DNA of 64,000 nt from UBA10649 sp965278965 (lineage in GTDB: Bacteria > Actinomycetota > Actinomycetes > S36-B12). Positions 55,326 to 63,388 of this stretch are shown one piece after another. The position numbers and the translations under genes are program-made. The number at the start of each line of letters is the position of its first letter. Position 1 is the first letter of the stretch. Under the pieces are notes generated by a model. The model did not search any database and was not told where the DNA came from. It saw only the letters and a program-made list of their open reading frames with translations. The stretch is taken from positions 62,001 through 126,000 of the forward strand of contig OZ257127.1 of NCBI GenBank assembly GCA_965278965.1, in the 5' to 3' direction.

Positions 55326-56855
55326 ATGACCGTCCGCCGGGTCATGGGGCTGGAGACCGAGTACGGGATCTCCGTGCCCGGGCTGCCCAACGTCAACCCC
55401 ATGGCATCGAGCACGCTCGTCGTGAGCGCGTACGGCCAGCACGCCGTACCGGGCTCGCGGCCGCGCGCTCACTGGGACTACGACGTCGAGAGCCCGCTGC
55501 GCGACGCCCGGGGCTTCGACCTGTCCCGCGCGGACGCCGACCCGTCGCAGCTCACGGACGACGACCTCGGCATGGCCAACGTCATCCTGACGAACGGCTC
55601 GCGGCTGTACGTCGACCACGCCCACCCGGAGCTGTCGACGCCGGAGGTGACCAGCCCGCGTGACGCGGTGCTGTGGGACCGGGCCGGGGCGCTCATCATG
55701 CGGCGGGCCATGGAGCTCGCCGGGCGGGCGCCCGGGGGGCACGCCGTCGTGCTCTACAAGAACAACACGGACAACAAGGGCGCGTCGTACGGGTGCCACG
55801 AGAACTACCTCATGCGCCGATCGACCCCGTTCGCCGACATCGTCCGCCACCTGACGCCGTTCTTCGTCACGCGCCAGGTCTACGCAGGCGCTGGCCGCCT
55901 CGGCGTCGGGCAGGACGGCCGGAAGAGCGCCTTCCAGCTCAGCCAGCGGGCGGACTTCTTCGAGGTCGAGGTCGGTCTCGAGACGACGCTGAAGCGGCCC
56001 ATCATCAACACCCGCGACGAGCCGCACGCCGACCCGGAGCGGTTCCGTCGGCTCCACGTGATCGTCGGCGACGCCAACCTGAGCGACACGGCGACCTTCC
56101 TCAAGACGGGGGCGACCGCGATCGTGCTCGGGATGATCGAGGAGGGCTTCCTGCGCGGTCGCGACTGGGCGCTGGCCCACCCGGTGGCGGAGATCCACCG
56201 GGTCTCCCACGACCCGACGCTCACCCACCAGCTCGAGCTCGCCGACGGCCGGCGCATGACCGCGCTGCAGCTGCAGGGCGAGATCTTCGAGCTGGCCCGC
56301 GAGTTCTGCGCACGGTCGGACCACGCGCCGAAGGACCCGCAGACCGATGAGCTCCTGGCCGAGTGGGAGACCGTGCTCGACGGGCTCGCGACCGACCCGA
56401 CCACGCTCGCCGACCGGCTCGACTGGGTCGCCAAGCTCGCCCTCATTGAGGGGTTCCGCCAGCGTGACGGGCTCGACTGGGACTCCCCGCGGCTCCAGCT
56501 CATCGACCTGCAGTACGCCGACGTCCGGGCGGACAAGGGCCTGGCGGCCCGGCTGGAGCAACGCGGCTCGCTGCGCCGGATGTTCACCGATGCCGAGGTC
56601 GAGCGGGCCGTGACGTCGCCGCCGGAGGACACGCGCGCGTACTTCCGCGGCGAGTGCATCCGCCGCTACCCGGGGTCGATCGCCGCTGCGTCGTGGGACT
56701 CCGTCGTCTTCGACGTGCCGGGCCGGGACGCCCTGCTGCGGGTCCCGACCCTGGAGCCGTTGCGCGGGACGCTCGACCACGTGGGCTCGCTCCTGGACGC
56801 CTCGCCGGACGTGGCGACGCTCGTGGCGCGGCTCAGCGCCGACGCCGCGAGGTAA
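55326..56855 (+). CDS. dop: Pup deamidase/depupylase Dop
   Basis: Deamidates the C-terminal Gln of Pup to Glu and removes Pup from substrates. The 509-residue glutamine-synthetase-like enzyme opens with V-M-G-L-E-T-E-Y-G-I-S-V, has the Dop-specific loop (L-P-N-V-N-P-M-A near 22-30), L-T-N-G-S-R-L-Y-V-D-H (about 87-97), Y-K-N-N-T-D-N-K-G (about 143-151) and R-P-I-I-N-T-R-D-E-P-H-A (about 223-234). The paralogue pafA is 1.7 kb downstream. Its TAA stop (56853-56855) is the start of the pup -10 box. Confidence 0.97.
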   Translation: MTVRRVMGLETEYGISVPGLPNVNPMASSTLVVSAYGQHAVPGSRPRAHWDYDVESPLRDARGFDLSRADADPSQLTDDDLGMANVILTNGSRLYVDHAHPELSTPEVTSPRDAVLWDRAGALIMRRAMELAGRAPGGHAVVLYKNNTDNKGASYGCHENYLMRRSTPFADIVRHLTPFFVTRQVYAGAGRLGVGQDGRKSAFQLSQRADFFEVEVGLETTLKRPIINTRDEPHADPERFRRLHVIVGDANLSDTATFLKTGATAIVLGMIEEGFLRGRDWALAHPVAEIHRVSHDPTLTHQLELADGRRMTALQLQGEIFELAREFCARSDHAPKDPQTDELLAEWETVLDGLATDPTTLADRLDWVAKLALIEGFRQRDGLDWDSPRLQLIDLQYADVRADKGLAARLEQRGSLRRMFTDAEVERAVTSPPEDTRAYFRGECIRRYPGSIAAASWDSVVFDVPGRDALLRVPTLEPLRGTLDHVGSLLDASPDVATLVARLSADAAR

Positions 56856-56858
56856 CGT
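56853..56858 (+). promoter_or_regulatory. Putative pup -10 (TAACGT) embedded in the dop stop
   Basis: TAACGT (56853-56858) starts with the dop TAA stop and ends 6 nt before the pup ATG. It would give pup its own leaderless transcript apart from mpa-dop. Confidence 0.5.
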
Positions 56859-56864
56859 GGCCCC

Positions 56865-57059
56865 ATGGCTTCGCAGGATCGACCCCAGCAGCGCCGTGTC
56901 GAGCGCGACGACGTCGAGGACACGGTCGTCGCGACCACCGACACCTCGACGGCGGCCCTCGACTCCGACGTCGACGCGATCCTCGACGAGATCGACTCCG
57001 TCCTGGAGGAGAACGCGGAGGACTTCGTGAAGTCGTTCGTGCAGAAGGGCGGCCAGTGA
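56865..57059 (+). CDS. pup: Prokaryotic ubiquitin-like protein Pup
   Basis: A 64-residue disordered protein that is ligated to lysines of target proteins. It has the usual charged N-terminus, the acidic Mpa-binding helix (V-D-A-I-L-D-E-I-D-S-V-L-E, about 36-48) and ends F-V-K-S-F-V-Q-K-G-G-Q. The Gln end means it requires Dop deamidation to Glu before PafA ligation. The stop overlaps the prcB GTG (GTGA). Confidence 0.97.
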   Translation: MASQDRPQQRRVERDDVEDTVVATTDTSTAALDSDVDAILDEIDSVLEENAEDFVKSFVQKGGQ

Positions 57060-57898
57060 GCGGTCCGCTCGGGCTTCCCGACCCGTACCGCTCCGTCGGC
57101 TCCGCGTCGTTCGTCGACTTCCTGGCGAGCATGCATCCCGACCGGCTGCCACGTGCCCACGGCCCCGCACCGCTCGACGCCCCGCACGGCACGACGATCG
57201 TCGCGCTGCGCACCCGCGAGGGCGTCGTGCTCGCCGGCGACCGGCGAGCGACGATGGGCACGCTCATCGCCCAGCACGACATCGAGAAGGTCTTCGTCGC
57301 CGACGACCACTCCGTCATCGGGATCGCCGGCACCGCCGGCCTCGCGGTCGAGCTCGTCCGCGTGTTCTGCGTCGAGCTCGAGCACTACGAGAAGATCGAG
57401 GGCATGCCGTTGTCGTTGGACGGCAAGGCGAACCGGCTCGCATCGCTCCTGAGAGGCAACCTCGGCCTGGCCATGCAGGGCCTGGCGGTCGTGCCGCTGT
57501 TCGCCGGCTACGACCTCGCGCGCGGGACCGGGCGCATCTTCGCCTACGACGTCACCGGCGGACGCTACGAGGAGTACGACTTCTACGCGGTCGGCTCCGG
57601 CTCGGTCTTCGCTCGAGGCTCGCTGAAGAAGCTGTACCGCCGCGAGGCGGCGATGGCGGACGCGGTCCGGGTCGCGCTGGAGGCGCTGTACGACGCCGCC
57701 GACGACGACAGCGCGACCGGTGGCCCGGACCTCGCTCGCGGGATCTTCCCGGTGGTCGGCGTGGTCGACGTCGACGGTGCGCGGCTCCTGCCCGAGACGG
57801 AGATTGCGCCGATCGTCGAGGCGATGATGGGCGCGCGCAGCGGTCGAGCAGAGGGCGGAGCGGTGGAGACCACCGCGGTCCCGGAGGTCTCGCGATGA
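57056..57898 (+). CDS. prcB: 20S proteasome beta subunit
   Basis: Catalytic proteasome subunit, 280 residues. The propeptide ends in H-G and the mature protein starts at Thr46 (T-T-I-V-A-L), the N-terminal nucleophile; the catalytic Asp/Lys pair lies in G-D-R-R-A-T and the following region. GTG 57056 overlaps the pup stop. The last codons overlap prcA (ATGA), giving balanced alpha/beta translation. Confidence 0.97.
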   Translation: MSGPLGLPDPYRSVGSASFVDFLASMHPDRLPRAHGPAPLDAPHGTTIVALRTREGVVLAGDRRATMGTLIAQHDIEKVFVADDHSVIGIAGTAGLAVELVRVFCVELEHYEKIEGMPLSLDGKANRLASLLRGNLGLAMQGLAVVPLFAGYDLARGTGRIFAYDVTGGRYEEYDFYAVGSGSVFARGSLKKLYRREAAMADAVRVALEALYDAADDDSATGGPDLARGIFPVVGVVDVDGARLLPETEIAPIVEAMMGARSGRAEGGAVETTAVPEVSR

Positions 57899-58593
57899 GC
57901 GTGCCGTTCTACGTCTCACCCGAGCAGGTGATGCGGGACAAGGCGGACTTCGCCCGTAAGGGGATCGCGCGTGGACGCAGCGTCATCGTCCTGCAGTACG
58001 CCGACGGCGTCGCGTTCATCGCCGAGAACCCCTCGCGCGCGCTGCACAAGGTCAGCGAGCTGTACGACCGGATCGGCTTCGCCGCCGTCGGCAAGTACAA
58101 CGAGTTCGAGGGCCTGCGCGTGGCCGGTGTCCGGCTGGCCGACATGCGCGGCTACTCCTACGACCGCAGCGACGTCACCGGGCGCAGCCTCGCCAACGCC
58201 TACGCACAGACCCTCGGCACGATCTTCACGGAGGCGCCCAAGCCGTTCGAGGTCGAGCTGGTCGTCGCCGAGGTCGGTGCGACCGCAGCGGACGACCAGA
58301 TCTACCGGCTCACGTTCGACGGGTCCGTCGCCGACGAGCAGGGGTACGTCGCCATGGGCGGGTCGGCCGAGCCGATCACGGCCGCGCTCGGTGGCGCGTG
58401 GTCCCCGGACCTGCCGCTGCCCGACGCCGTCCGGCTGGCCGTGCGACTGCTCGGCGAGCAGGTCGACGGTGCGGCCCGGACGCTCGAGCCGGCTCAGATC
58501 GAGGCCGCCGTGCTGGACCGTCGGCGACCGCGCCGGGCGTTCGTCCGGCTGGGGCAGACTCGCCTCGCCGAGATCCTGGCGCCCGCGACGTAG
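57895..58593 (+). CDS. prcA: 20S proteasome alpha subunit
   Basis: Structural gating subunit of the proteasome, 232 residues, forming the outer rings with PrcB. It has the alpha-type start V-P-F-Y-V-S-P-E-Q-V-M-R-D-K-A-D-F-A-R-K-G-I-A-R-G (about 3-27). Its stop TAG is the start of the pafA TAGGGT box. Confidence 0.96.
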   Translation: MSVPFYVSPEQVMRDKADFARKGIARGRSVIVLQYADGVAFIAENPSRALHKVSELYDRIGFAAVGKYNEFEGLRVAGVRLADMRGYSYDRSDVTGRSLANAYAQTLGTIFTEAPKPFEVELVVAEVGATAADDQIYRLTFDGSVADEQGYVAMGGSAEPITAALGGAWSPDLPLPDAVRLAVRLLGEQVDGAARTLEPAQIEAAVLDRRRPRRAFVRLGQTRLAEILAPAT

Positions 58594-58596
58594 GGT
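58591..58596 (+). promoter_or_regulatory. Putative pafA -10 (TAGGGT) embedded in the prcA stop
   Basis: TAGGGT starts with the prcA TAG stop and ends 6 nt before the pafA ATG, implying a separate leaderless pafA transcript. Confidence 0.5.
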
Positions 58597-58602
58597 TGGG
58601 CG

Positions 58603-59973
58603 ATGGACCGCCGGATCTTCGGGATCGAGACCGAGTACGGGGTCACCTGCACGTTCAACGGCCAACGCCGACTCAGCCCCGACGAGGTCGCCCGCTACCT
58701 GTTCCGTCGCGTCGTCGCGTGGGGGCGCAGCAGCAACGTCTTCCTGACGAACGGCTCGCGCCTCTACCTCGACGTCGGCAGCCACCCGGAGTACGCCACC
58801 GCCGAGTGCGACCAGCTCCCGCAGCTCGTCGCGCACGACCGAGCGGGGGAGCGGATCCTCGAGGGCCTCGTCACCGACGCCGAGCGGCGCCTGCGCGAGG
58901 AGGGCATCCACGGGGACATCTACCTGTTCAAGAACAACACGGACTCCGCCGGGAACTCCTACGGCTGCCACGAGAACTACCTCATCGACCGGCGCGGCGA
59001 GTTCGCGCGCATGGCTGAGCGCTTCATCCCGTTCCTCATCTCGCGCCAGCTCATCGCGGGGGCGGGCAAGGTCCTGCAGACCCCGCGCGGGGCCGTGTAC
59101 TGCCTGAGCCAGCGAGCGGACCACATGTGGGAGGGCGTCTCGAGCGCGACGACCCGCTCGCGCCCGATCATCAACACCCGGGATGAGCCGCACGCCGACG
59201 CCGACCAGTTCCGCCGGCTGCACGTGATCGTCGGCGACAGCAACATGAGCGAGACGACGACCCTGCTGAAGGTCGGGTCGGCCGACCTCGTCCTGCGCAT
59301 GCTGGAGGCCGGCGTCGTCATGCGCGACATGACGCTGGAGAACCCGATCCGCGCCATCCGCGAGATGAGCCATGACGTCACCGGCAAGAAGCTGGTGCGC
59401 CTCGTCACCGGGCGCGAGCTGTCGGCGCTGTCGATGCAGATGGAGTACTTCGAGAAGGCCGCCGACTTCGCCGACCGGCGGGGGCTCGCCGACGACCCGA
59501 CCGGCACGGTGGCGCGCGTGCTGGAGCTGTGGGGCCGGACGTTGAAGGCCATCGAGGCGGAGGACACCTCGTTGATCGACCGCGAGATCGACTGGGCGAT
59601 CAAGAAGCGCGTCCTCGACCGCTACGTGGCCAAGCACGACCTCGGCTGGGACTCCCCACGCATCGCCCAGCTCGACCTCGCCTACCACGACATCAACCGC
59701 AACCGCGGGCTGTACAACCTCCTTGAGCGGCAGGGCCTGGTCGAGCGCGTCACGACCGACCTCGCGATCTTCGAGGCCAAGGGCGTCCCGCCGCAGACGA
59801 CGCGCGCCAAGCTGCGCGGCGACTTCGTCCGCCGGGCGCAGGAGCGGCGCCGGGACTTCACGGTCGACTGGGTCCATCTCAAGCTCAACGACCAGGCTCA
59901 GCGGACGGTGCTGTGCAAGGACCCGTTCGCTAGCGTCGACGAGCGGGTCGAACGCCTGATCGCCAGCATGTAG
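58603..59973 (+). CDS. pafA: Pup ligase PafA
   Basis: Ligates deamidated Pup to substrate lysines with ATP. The 456-residue glutamine-synthetase-like enzyme shares with Dop I-F-G-I-E-T-E-Y-G-V-T, L-T-N-G-S-R-L-Y-L-D (about 47-56), L-F-K-N-N-T-D-S-A-G-N-S-Y-G-C-H-E-N-Y (about 108-126) and I-I-N-T-R-D-E-P-H-A-D (about 190-200). It lacks the Dop-specific loop. ATG 58603 is supported by the TAGGGT box. Confidence 0.97.
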   Translation: MDRRIFGIETEYGVTCTFNGQRRLSPDEVARYLFRRVVAWGRSSNVFLTNGSRLYLDVGSHPEYATAECDQLPQLVAHDRAGERILEGLVTDAERRLREEGIHGDIYLFKNNTDSAGNSYGCHENYLIDRRGEFARMAERFIPFLISRQLIAGAGKVLQTPRGAVYCLSQRADHMWEGVSSATTRSRPIINTRDEPHADADQFRRLHVIVGDSNMSETTTLLKVGSADLVLRMLEAGVVMRDMTLENPIRAIREMSHDVTGKKLVRLVTGRELSALSMQMEYFEKAADFADRRGLADDPTGTVARVLELWGRTLKAIEAEDTSLIDREIDWAIKKRVLDRYVAKHDLGWDSPRIAQLDLAYHDINRNRGLYNLLERQGLVERVTTDLAIFEAKGVPPQTTRAKLRGDFVRRAQERRRDFTVDWVHLKLNDQAQRTVLCKDPFASVDERVERLIASM

Positions 59974-59985
59974 GGCTCGGATCGC

Positions 59986-59991
59986 TAGGCT
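59986..59991 (+). promoter_or_regulatory. Putative -10 (TAGGCT) for the FKBP lipoprotein gene
   Basis: TAGGCT ends 6 nt before the ATG at 59998, identical in box and spacing to uvrC and mshC. Confidence 0.5.
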
Positions 59992-59997
59992 GCGCGC

Positions 59998-60666
59998 ATG
60001 ATGAAGAAGCCGATCCTCGCCCTCGCCGCGGGCCTCGCGGCGGTCACGTTGGCTGCCTGCGGCCAGCAGACCGACGACCGCGCGGCGACCTCCGAGCCGG
60101 CCGCAAGCATGGAGGCCACGGCAGCGGCGAGCGCCGAGGCCTCGTCCGGCTCGGTGCAGTCCTCGATCGCCGCAGCGACCCCGTTCGTCTCGCTGGACTG
60201 CGTGAGCATGCAGGCGTCGCCGACCGACTCGCCGCCGGCGAGCGCGACCACGGTGGGCGACGCGAGCGCGATCATGCAGCCCAACGGCGCACCGGCGATC
60301 ACGATCGCTACCGACGCGCAGCCCGCCACGGAGCTCGGGATCGCGGACATGGCCGTCGGCGACGGCGCCGAGGCGACCGCCAGCGACACCGTCACGGTGA
60401 ACTACTGCGGGGTCGGCCTGGGTGGCAAGACGGTCTTCGACTCGTCGTGGCAGCGTGGCCAGCCGGCGGTGTTCCCGCTGAGCGGGGTCATCCCCGGGTT
60501 CGCGCAGGGCATCGAGGGCATGAAGGTCGGCGGGCAGCGGCTGCTCGTGATCCCGGGTGCACTCGCCTACGGCGAGACCGGCTCCGGCCAGATCGGCCCG
60601 AACGAGACCCTCGTGTTCGTCGTCGAGCTCACCGCCATCGACGCGGCCAGCCCGGCAGCGTCCTGA
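59998..60666 (+). CDS. FKBP-type peptidyl-prolyl isomerase, lipoprotein
   Basis: Exported prolyl isomerase of 222 residues. N-terminal lipobox ...V-T-L-A-A-C (Cys21), an Ala/Ser linker with two cysteines, then an FKBP domain (about 113-215): V-N-Y-C-G-V, S-S-W-Q-R-G-Q-P-A-V-F-P-L (about 148-160), V-I-P-G-F-A-Q-G-I-E-G-M-K-V-G-G-Q-R (about 163-180) and L-A-Y-G-E-T (about 190-195). Family fit is clear. The start could be the following ATG codon, only one residue away. Confidence 0.92.
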   Translation: MMKKPILALAAGLAAVTLAACGQQTDDRAATSEPAASMEATAAASAEASSGSVQSSIAAATPFVSLDCVSMQASPTDSPPASATTVGDASAIMQPNGAPAITIATDAQPATELGIADMAVGDGAEATASDTVTVNYCGVGLGGKTVFDSSWQRGQPAVFPLSGVIPGFAQGIEGMKVGGQRLLVIPGALAYGETGSGQIGPNETLVFVVELTAIDAASPAAS

Positions 60667-60706
60667 CCCGAACCTGAACCCGAACCTGAAGGCCTGGAGG
60701 ACCCCT

Positions 60707-61069
60707 GTGACCAGCAAGCCCGAGATCGACTTCATCGAAGGCCCCGCCCCCACCGAGCTCGTCATCACCGACCTCGTCGTCGGTGACGGCGCTGAAGCGG
60801 TTGCGGGCGGGAAGGTGGAGGTGCACTACCTCGGGGTGGACTTCGAGACCGGGGAGCAGTTCGACGCCTCGTGGGATCGCGGTCAGTCGATCACGTTCCC
60901 GCTGAACGGCCTCATCGCCGGCTGGCAGGAGGGGATCCCGGGGATGCGGGTCGGCGGTCGCCGGCAGCTGGTCATCCCGCCGGCGATGGCGTACGGCGAG
61001 GCCGGCACGGGTCACCGGCTCTCGGGGCGCACCCTCGTCTTCGTGATCGACCTGCTCGACGTGGGCTAG
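60707..61069 (+). CDS. FKBP-type peptidyl-prolyl isomerase, cytoplasmic
   Basis: A 120-residue FKBP without signal peptide: V-E-V-H-Y-L-G-V (about 45-52), F-D-A-S-W-D-R-G-Q-S-I-T-F-P-L (about 59-73), I-A-G-W-Q-E-G-I-P-G-M-R-V-G-G-R-R (about 77-93) and M-A-Y-G-E-A-G (about 102-108). GTG 60707 follows GGAGG; the short CGAACCTGAACC duplication just upstream is part of the leader. Its stop overlaps the pafB GTG by one base. The pair of FKBPs lies between pafA and pafB, as in several actinobacteria. Confidence 0.93.
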   Translation: MTSKPEIDFIEGPAPTELVITDLVVGDGAEAVAGGKVEVHYLGVDFETGEQFDASWDRGQSITFPLNGLIAGWQEGIPGMRVGGRRQLVIPPAMAYGEAGTGHRLSGRTLVFVIDLLDVG

Positions 61070-62022
61070 TGGCGACCGAGCGGACCGAGCGGCTGCTGGG
61101 CCTCGTCGTCGTGCTGATGGGCAGCGAGCTGCCCATCACCCGCGAGACGATCCGGGCCGGCGTCCCGGGCTACGCGGACTCCCCGAGCGGCGCGGCGTTC
61201 GAGCGGAAGTTCGAGCGCGACAAGGACGAGCTGCGTTCGATGGGCGTGCCGATCGAGACCGTCCGCGACGCGAACGACGAAGTCCTCGGATACCGCCTTC
61301 GCCGCGATGACTACGCCTTGTCGGACCTGCACCTGACCCCGGAGGAGCGTTCGGCCGTCGCGGTCGCTGCCCAGGTGTGGGGCCAGGCGAGCCTCGCGCA
61401 GGCTGCCGGCTCGGCGCTGCGCAAGCTCGACCTCGCCGGCGACGGCGTGTGGGAGCCCGCGGGCCTGCGCGGATCGGTCCAGCTCACCGCGTCTGACGCA
61501 GCCCTGCCGACGCTGATGGCCGCGGTGCGTGAGCGCGCCGTCGTCTCGTTCCCCTACCGCGGTCGCGCCGACGCCGCCGCCAACGACCGGACCGTCTCTC
61601 CCTGGGGTATCCGATCGGCGACGAGCGGGGCCTGGTTCTGCATTGGCCACGACCACGACCGCGGCGCTCAGCGCACCTTCCGGCTCTCGCGCATCACCGG
61701 CACGGTTGCGACCACCCCCGGTGTGGTCGCCGTGCCTGCCCCGTCGGGGTTCGACGTGGCCGAAGTCCCGCTCGCCCCGGCCACCGGCGAGCCGGTCTCG
61801 GCCCGGGTGCGGGTCGCGGCCGGGCGGGCGGCCGCCGTGCGTCGGCTCGCCGCCGGGCCGGACGCGTGGGACGCCACCGAGCTGACGGTCGCGGCCGGGT
61901 CGATCGAGCAGCTCGTCGCGGTGCTGTGCGGGGCCGGTGCCGATGTGGTCGCGCTCGACCCGCCGGAGGTCGTGGCCGCGGTCCGGGCGGGCCTCGCCGC
62001 CACGCTGGCGGGCACCGCGTGA
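61069..62022 (+). CDS. pafB: WYL-domain regulator PafB
   Basis: Half of the PafBC activator, which induces LexA-independent DNA-damage genes in mycobacteria. The 317-residue protein has an N-terminal winged helix (about 1-95; R-L-L-G-L-V-V-V-L-M-G-S) and a WYL domain (about 145-245; V-S-F-P-Y-R-G). The GTG overlaps the FKBP stop (TAGTG); the end overlaps pafC by 4 bp (GTGA). The partner is pafC. Confidence 0.94.
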   Translation: MATERTERLLGLVVVLMGSELPITRETIRAGVPGYADSPSGAAFERKFERDKDELRSMGVPIETVRDANDEVLGYRLRRDDYALSDLHLTPEERSAVAVAAQVWGQASLAQAAGSALRKLDLAGDGVWEPAGLRGSVQLTASDAALPTLMAAVRERAVVSFPYRGRADAAANDRTVSPWGIRSATSGAWFCIGHDHDRGAQRTFRLSRITGTVATTPGVVAVPAPSGFDVAEVPLAPATGEPVSARVRVAAGRAAAVRRLAAGPDAWDATELTVAAGSIEQLVAVLCGAGADVVALDPPEVVAAVRAGLAATLAGTA

Positions 62023-63020
62023 GCGCGGCCGACCGGCTGGCCCGGCTGCTTCAGCTCGTGCCCTGGCTGGTGGCCCACCCGGGCGTGACGATGCGCGAGT
62101 GCGCGCTGAACTTCGGTGTGACGGAGAAGCAGCTCGAGGATGACCTGTACCTGCTGATCGTCAGTGGCGACGGCGTGCTCGGGGCTGACCGGCTCGTCGA
62201 CATCCAGTTCTGGTCCGATGAGGACGAGGACTCCGACGCCCGGTTCGATGCCAGCATCCGCGTCGTCGAGGCACAGGCGCTCGACCGACCGATGCGGCTC
62301 AACGCCTCGGAGGCGATGGCACTGCTCGTCGCGCTGCGGATGCTGGAGCAGCTGCCGGGGCTGGCCGATCGCAACGCGATCGCGTCCGTCGTGGCCAAGC
62401 TCGAGGGGGCGACGTCCTCGTCGACCGCGCCGCCGGCCGCCGGCGAGATCGCTGTGGACGTCGCCGTCGACCCGGCCGTGCGCGCCGTCCTGGACGACGC
62501 GCTCGCGGGCGGGTCCGAGCTGGAGCTCACGTACGGGTCCGCGACAAGCGGTGCCGTCACCGTGCGGCAGGTCATCCCGTACGGCGTGGCTGCCGTCGAC
62601 GGGATCGCCTATCTGGACGCGTTCTGCCGCTTCGCCGGCGCTCGGCGCACCTTCCGCCTGGATCGCGTCGTGACGGCGAGGGCCATGCCGGCGGGGGAGG
62701 AGCCTCCCGCGGACGACGTGTCCGATGGGACGGACCCGGTCGAGCCGCGAGGCCCGCTCGTCCCGCCGCGTCGCACGGCCGTCCTCGACCTCGCGCCGTC
62801 CTCCCGATGGGTCGCCGAAACGCACGGGGCGCAGGTCATCTCAGAGCTCGACGACGGCGGCGTACGCGTCCGGGTCGCCCTGCACGACCTGCAGTGGGCG
62901 GTGCGGCTCGTGCTCGCCCAGGCAGGTGGGGCGCGGGTCGTCGAGCCGACCGAGCTCGCCGAGGCCGTGGCCGACGCCGCCCGGGCCGCCCTCGCGGCGT
63001 ACCCTGGCCCCCTACGGTGA
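62019..63020 (+). CDS. pafC: WYL-domain regulator PafC
   Basis: Partner of PafB, 333 residues: N-terminal winged helix (R-L-L-Q-L-V-P-W-L-V-A-H-P-G-V-T, about 9-24) and WYL domain (about 150-230; Y-G-V-A-A-V-D-G-I-A-Y-L-D-A-F-C-R-F). Overlaps pafB by GTGA and reads on towards tatA, 37 nt later. Controls the DNA-damage response with no need for RecA/LexA in mycobacteria; fits the UvrABC genes present here, though those genes are not shown to be targets. Confidence 0.94.
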   Translation: MSAADRLARLLQLVPWLVAHPGVTMRECALNFGVTEKQLEDDLYLLIVSGDGVLGADRLVDIQFWSDEDEDSDARFDASIRVVEAQALDRPMRLNASEAMALLVALRMLEQLPGLADRNAIASVVAKLEGATSSSTAPPAAGEIAVDVAVDPAVRAVLDDALAGGSELELTYGSATSGAVTVRQVIPYGVAAVDGIAYLDAFCRFAGARRTFRLDRVVTARAMPAGEEPPADDVSDGTDPVEPRGPLVPPRRTAVLDLAPSSRWVAETHGAQVISELDDGGVRVRVALHDLQWAVRLVLAQAGGARVVEPTELAEAVADAARAALAAYPGPLR

Positions 63021-63057
63021 TCGGCGACGCACGCCTGCGCCGGGTTGGGAGCTGGAC

Positions 63058-63360
63058 ATGAGGATGCCCCAGGGCGCGGAGTGGCTGATCCTGCTGCTCA
63101 TCGTGGTGCTGCTCTTCGGTGCCAAGCGTCTGCCGGATGCTGCGCGCGGCCTTGGCCGGTCGCTGCGAATCTTCAAGGCCGAGACCAAGGGACTCACCGA
63201 CGACGACGCGGCCGCGACGACGCCAGCGGCGACGGCCGCGGTGACGACGGAGCCGACACAGGCACCGACCGCGCCGCCGGCCGTCGGCACGGCCGCGTCA
63301 CCGGTGCCGCCGGTCCCGGGTGCCCCGGCCCCGGCGCCGAGCGAGCGCACCGACGGCTGA
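63058..63360 (+). CDS. tatA: Sec-independent translocase protein TatA
   Basis: TatA pore-forming subunit of the twin-arginine export system. The 100-residue protein has one N-terminal membrane segment (W-L-I-L-L-L-I-V-V-L-L-F-G-A, about 9-22), the amphipathic helix K-R-L-P-D-A-A-R-G-L-G-R-S-L-R-I-F-K (about 23-40), then a long Ala/Pro/Thr-rich tail. ATG 63058 follows GGGAG. tatC follows directly. Confidence 0.93.
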   Translation: MRMPQGAEWLILLLIVVLLFGAKRLPDAARGLGRSLRIFKAETKGLTDDDAAATTPAATAAVTTEPTQAPTAPPAVGTAASPVPPVPGAPAPAPSERTDG

Positions 63361-63388
63361 CGCGCCGAACCCAGACACGGCTCCAGGG

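Noticed and set aside
52683..57170. Very long antisense open frame (about 1,495 codons) opposite trmI, mpa, dop and pup
   Set aside because: High-GC genes leave stop-free opposite frames. The translation is low-complexity (Arg/Val/Asp/Leu-rich) with no motif, and the plus strand carries known genes throughout.
60667..60690. CCGAACCTGAAC twice in tandem before the cytoplasmic FKBP gene
   Set aside because: Two short copies in a leader of a GC-rich genome; not enough to call a functional repeat.
57916..60768. Antisense open frame of about 950 codons opposite prcA, pafA and the FKBP gene
   Set aside because: Shadow of strong third-position GC bias; no family features.
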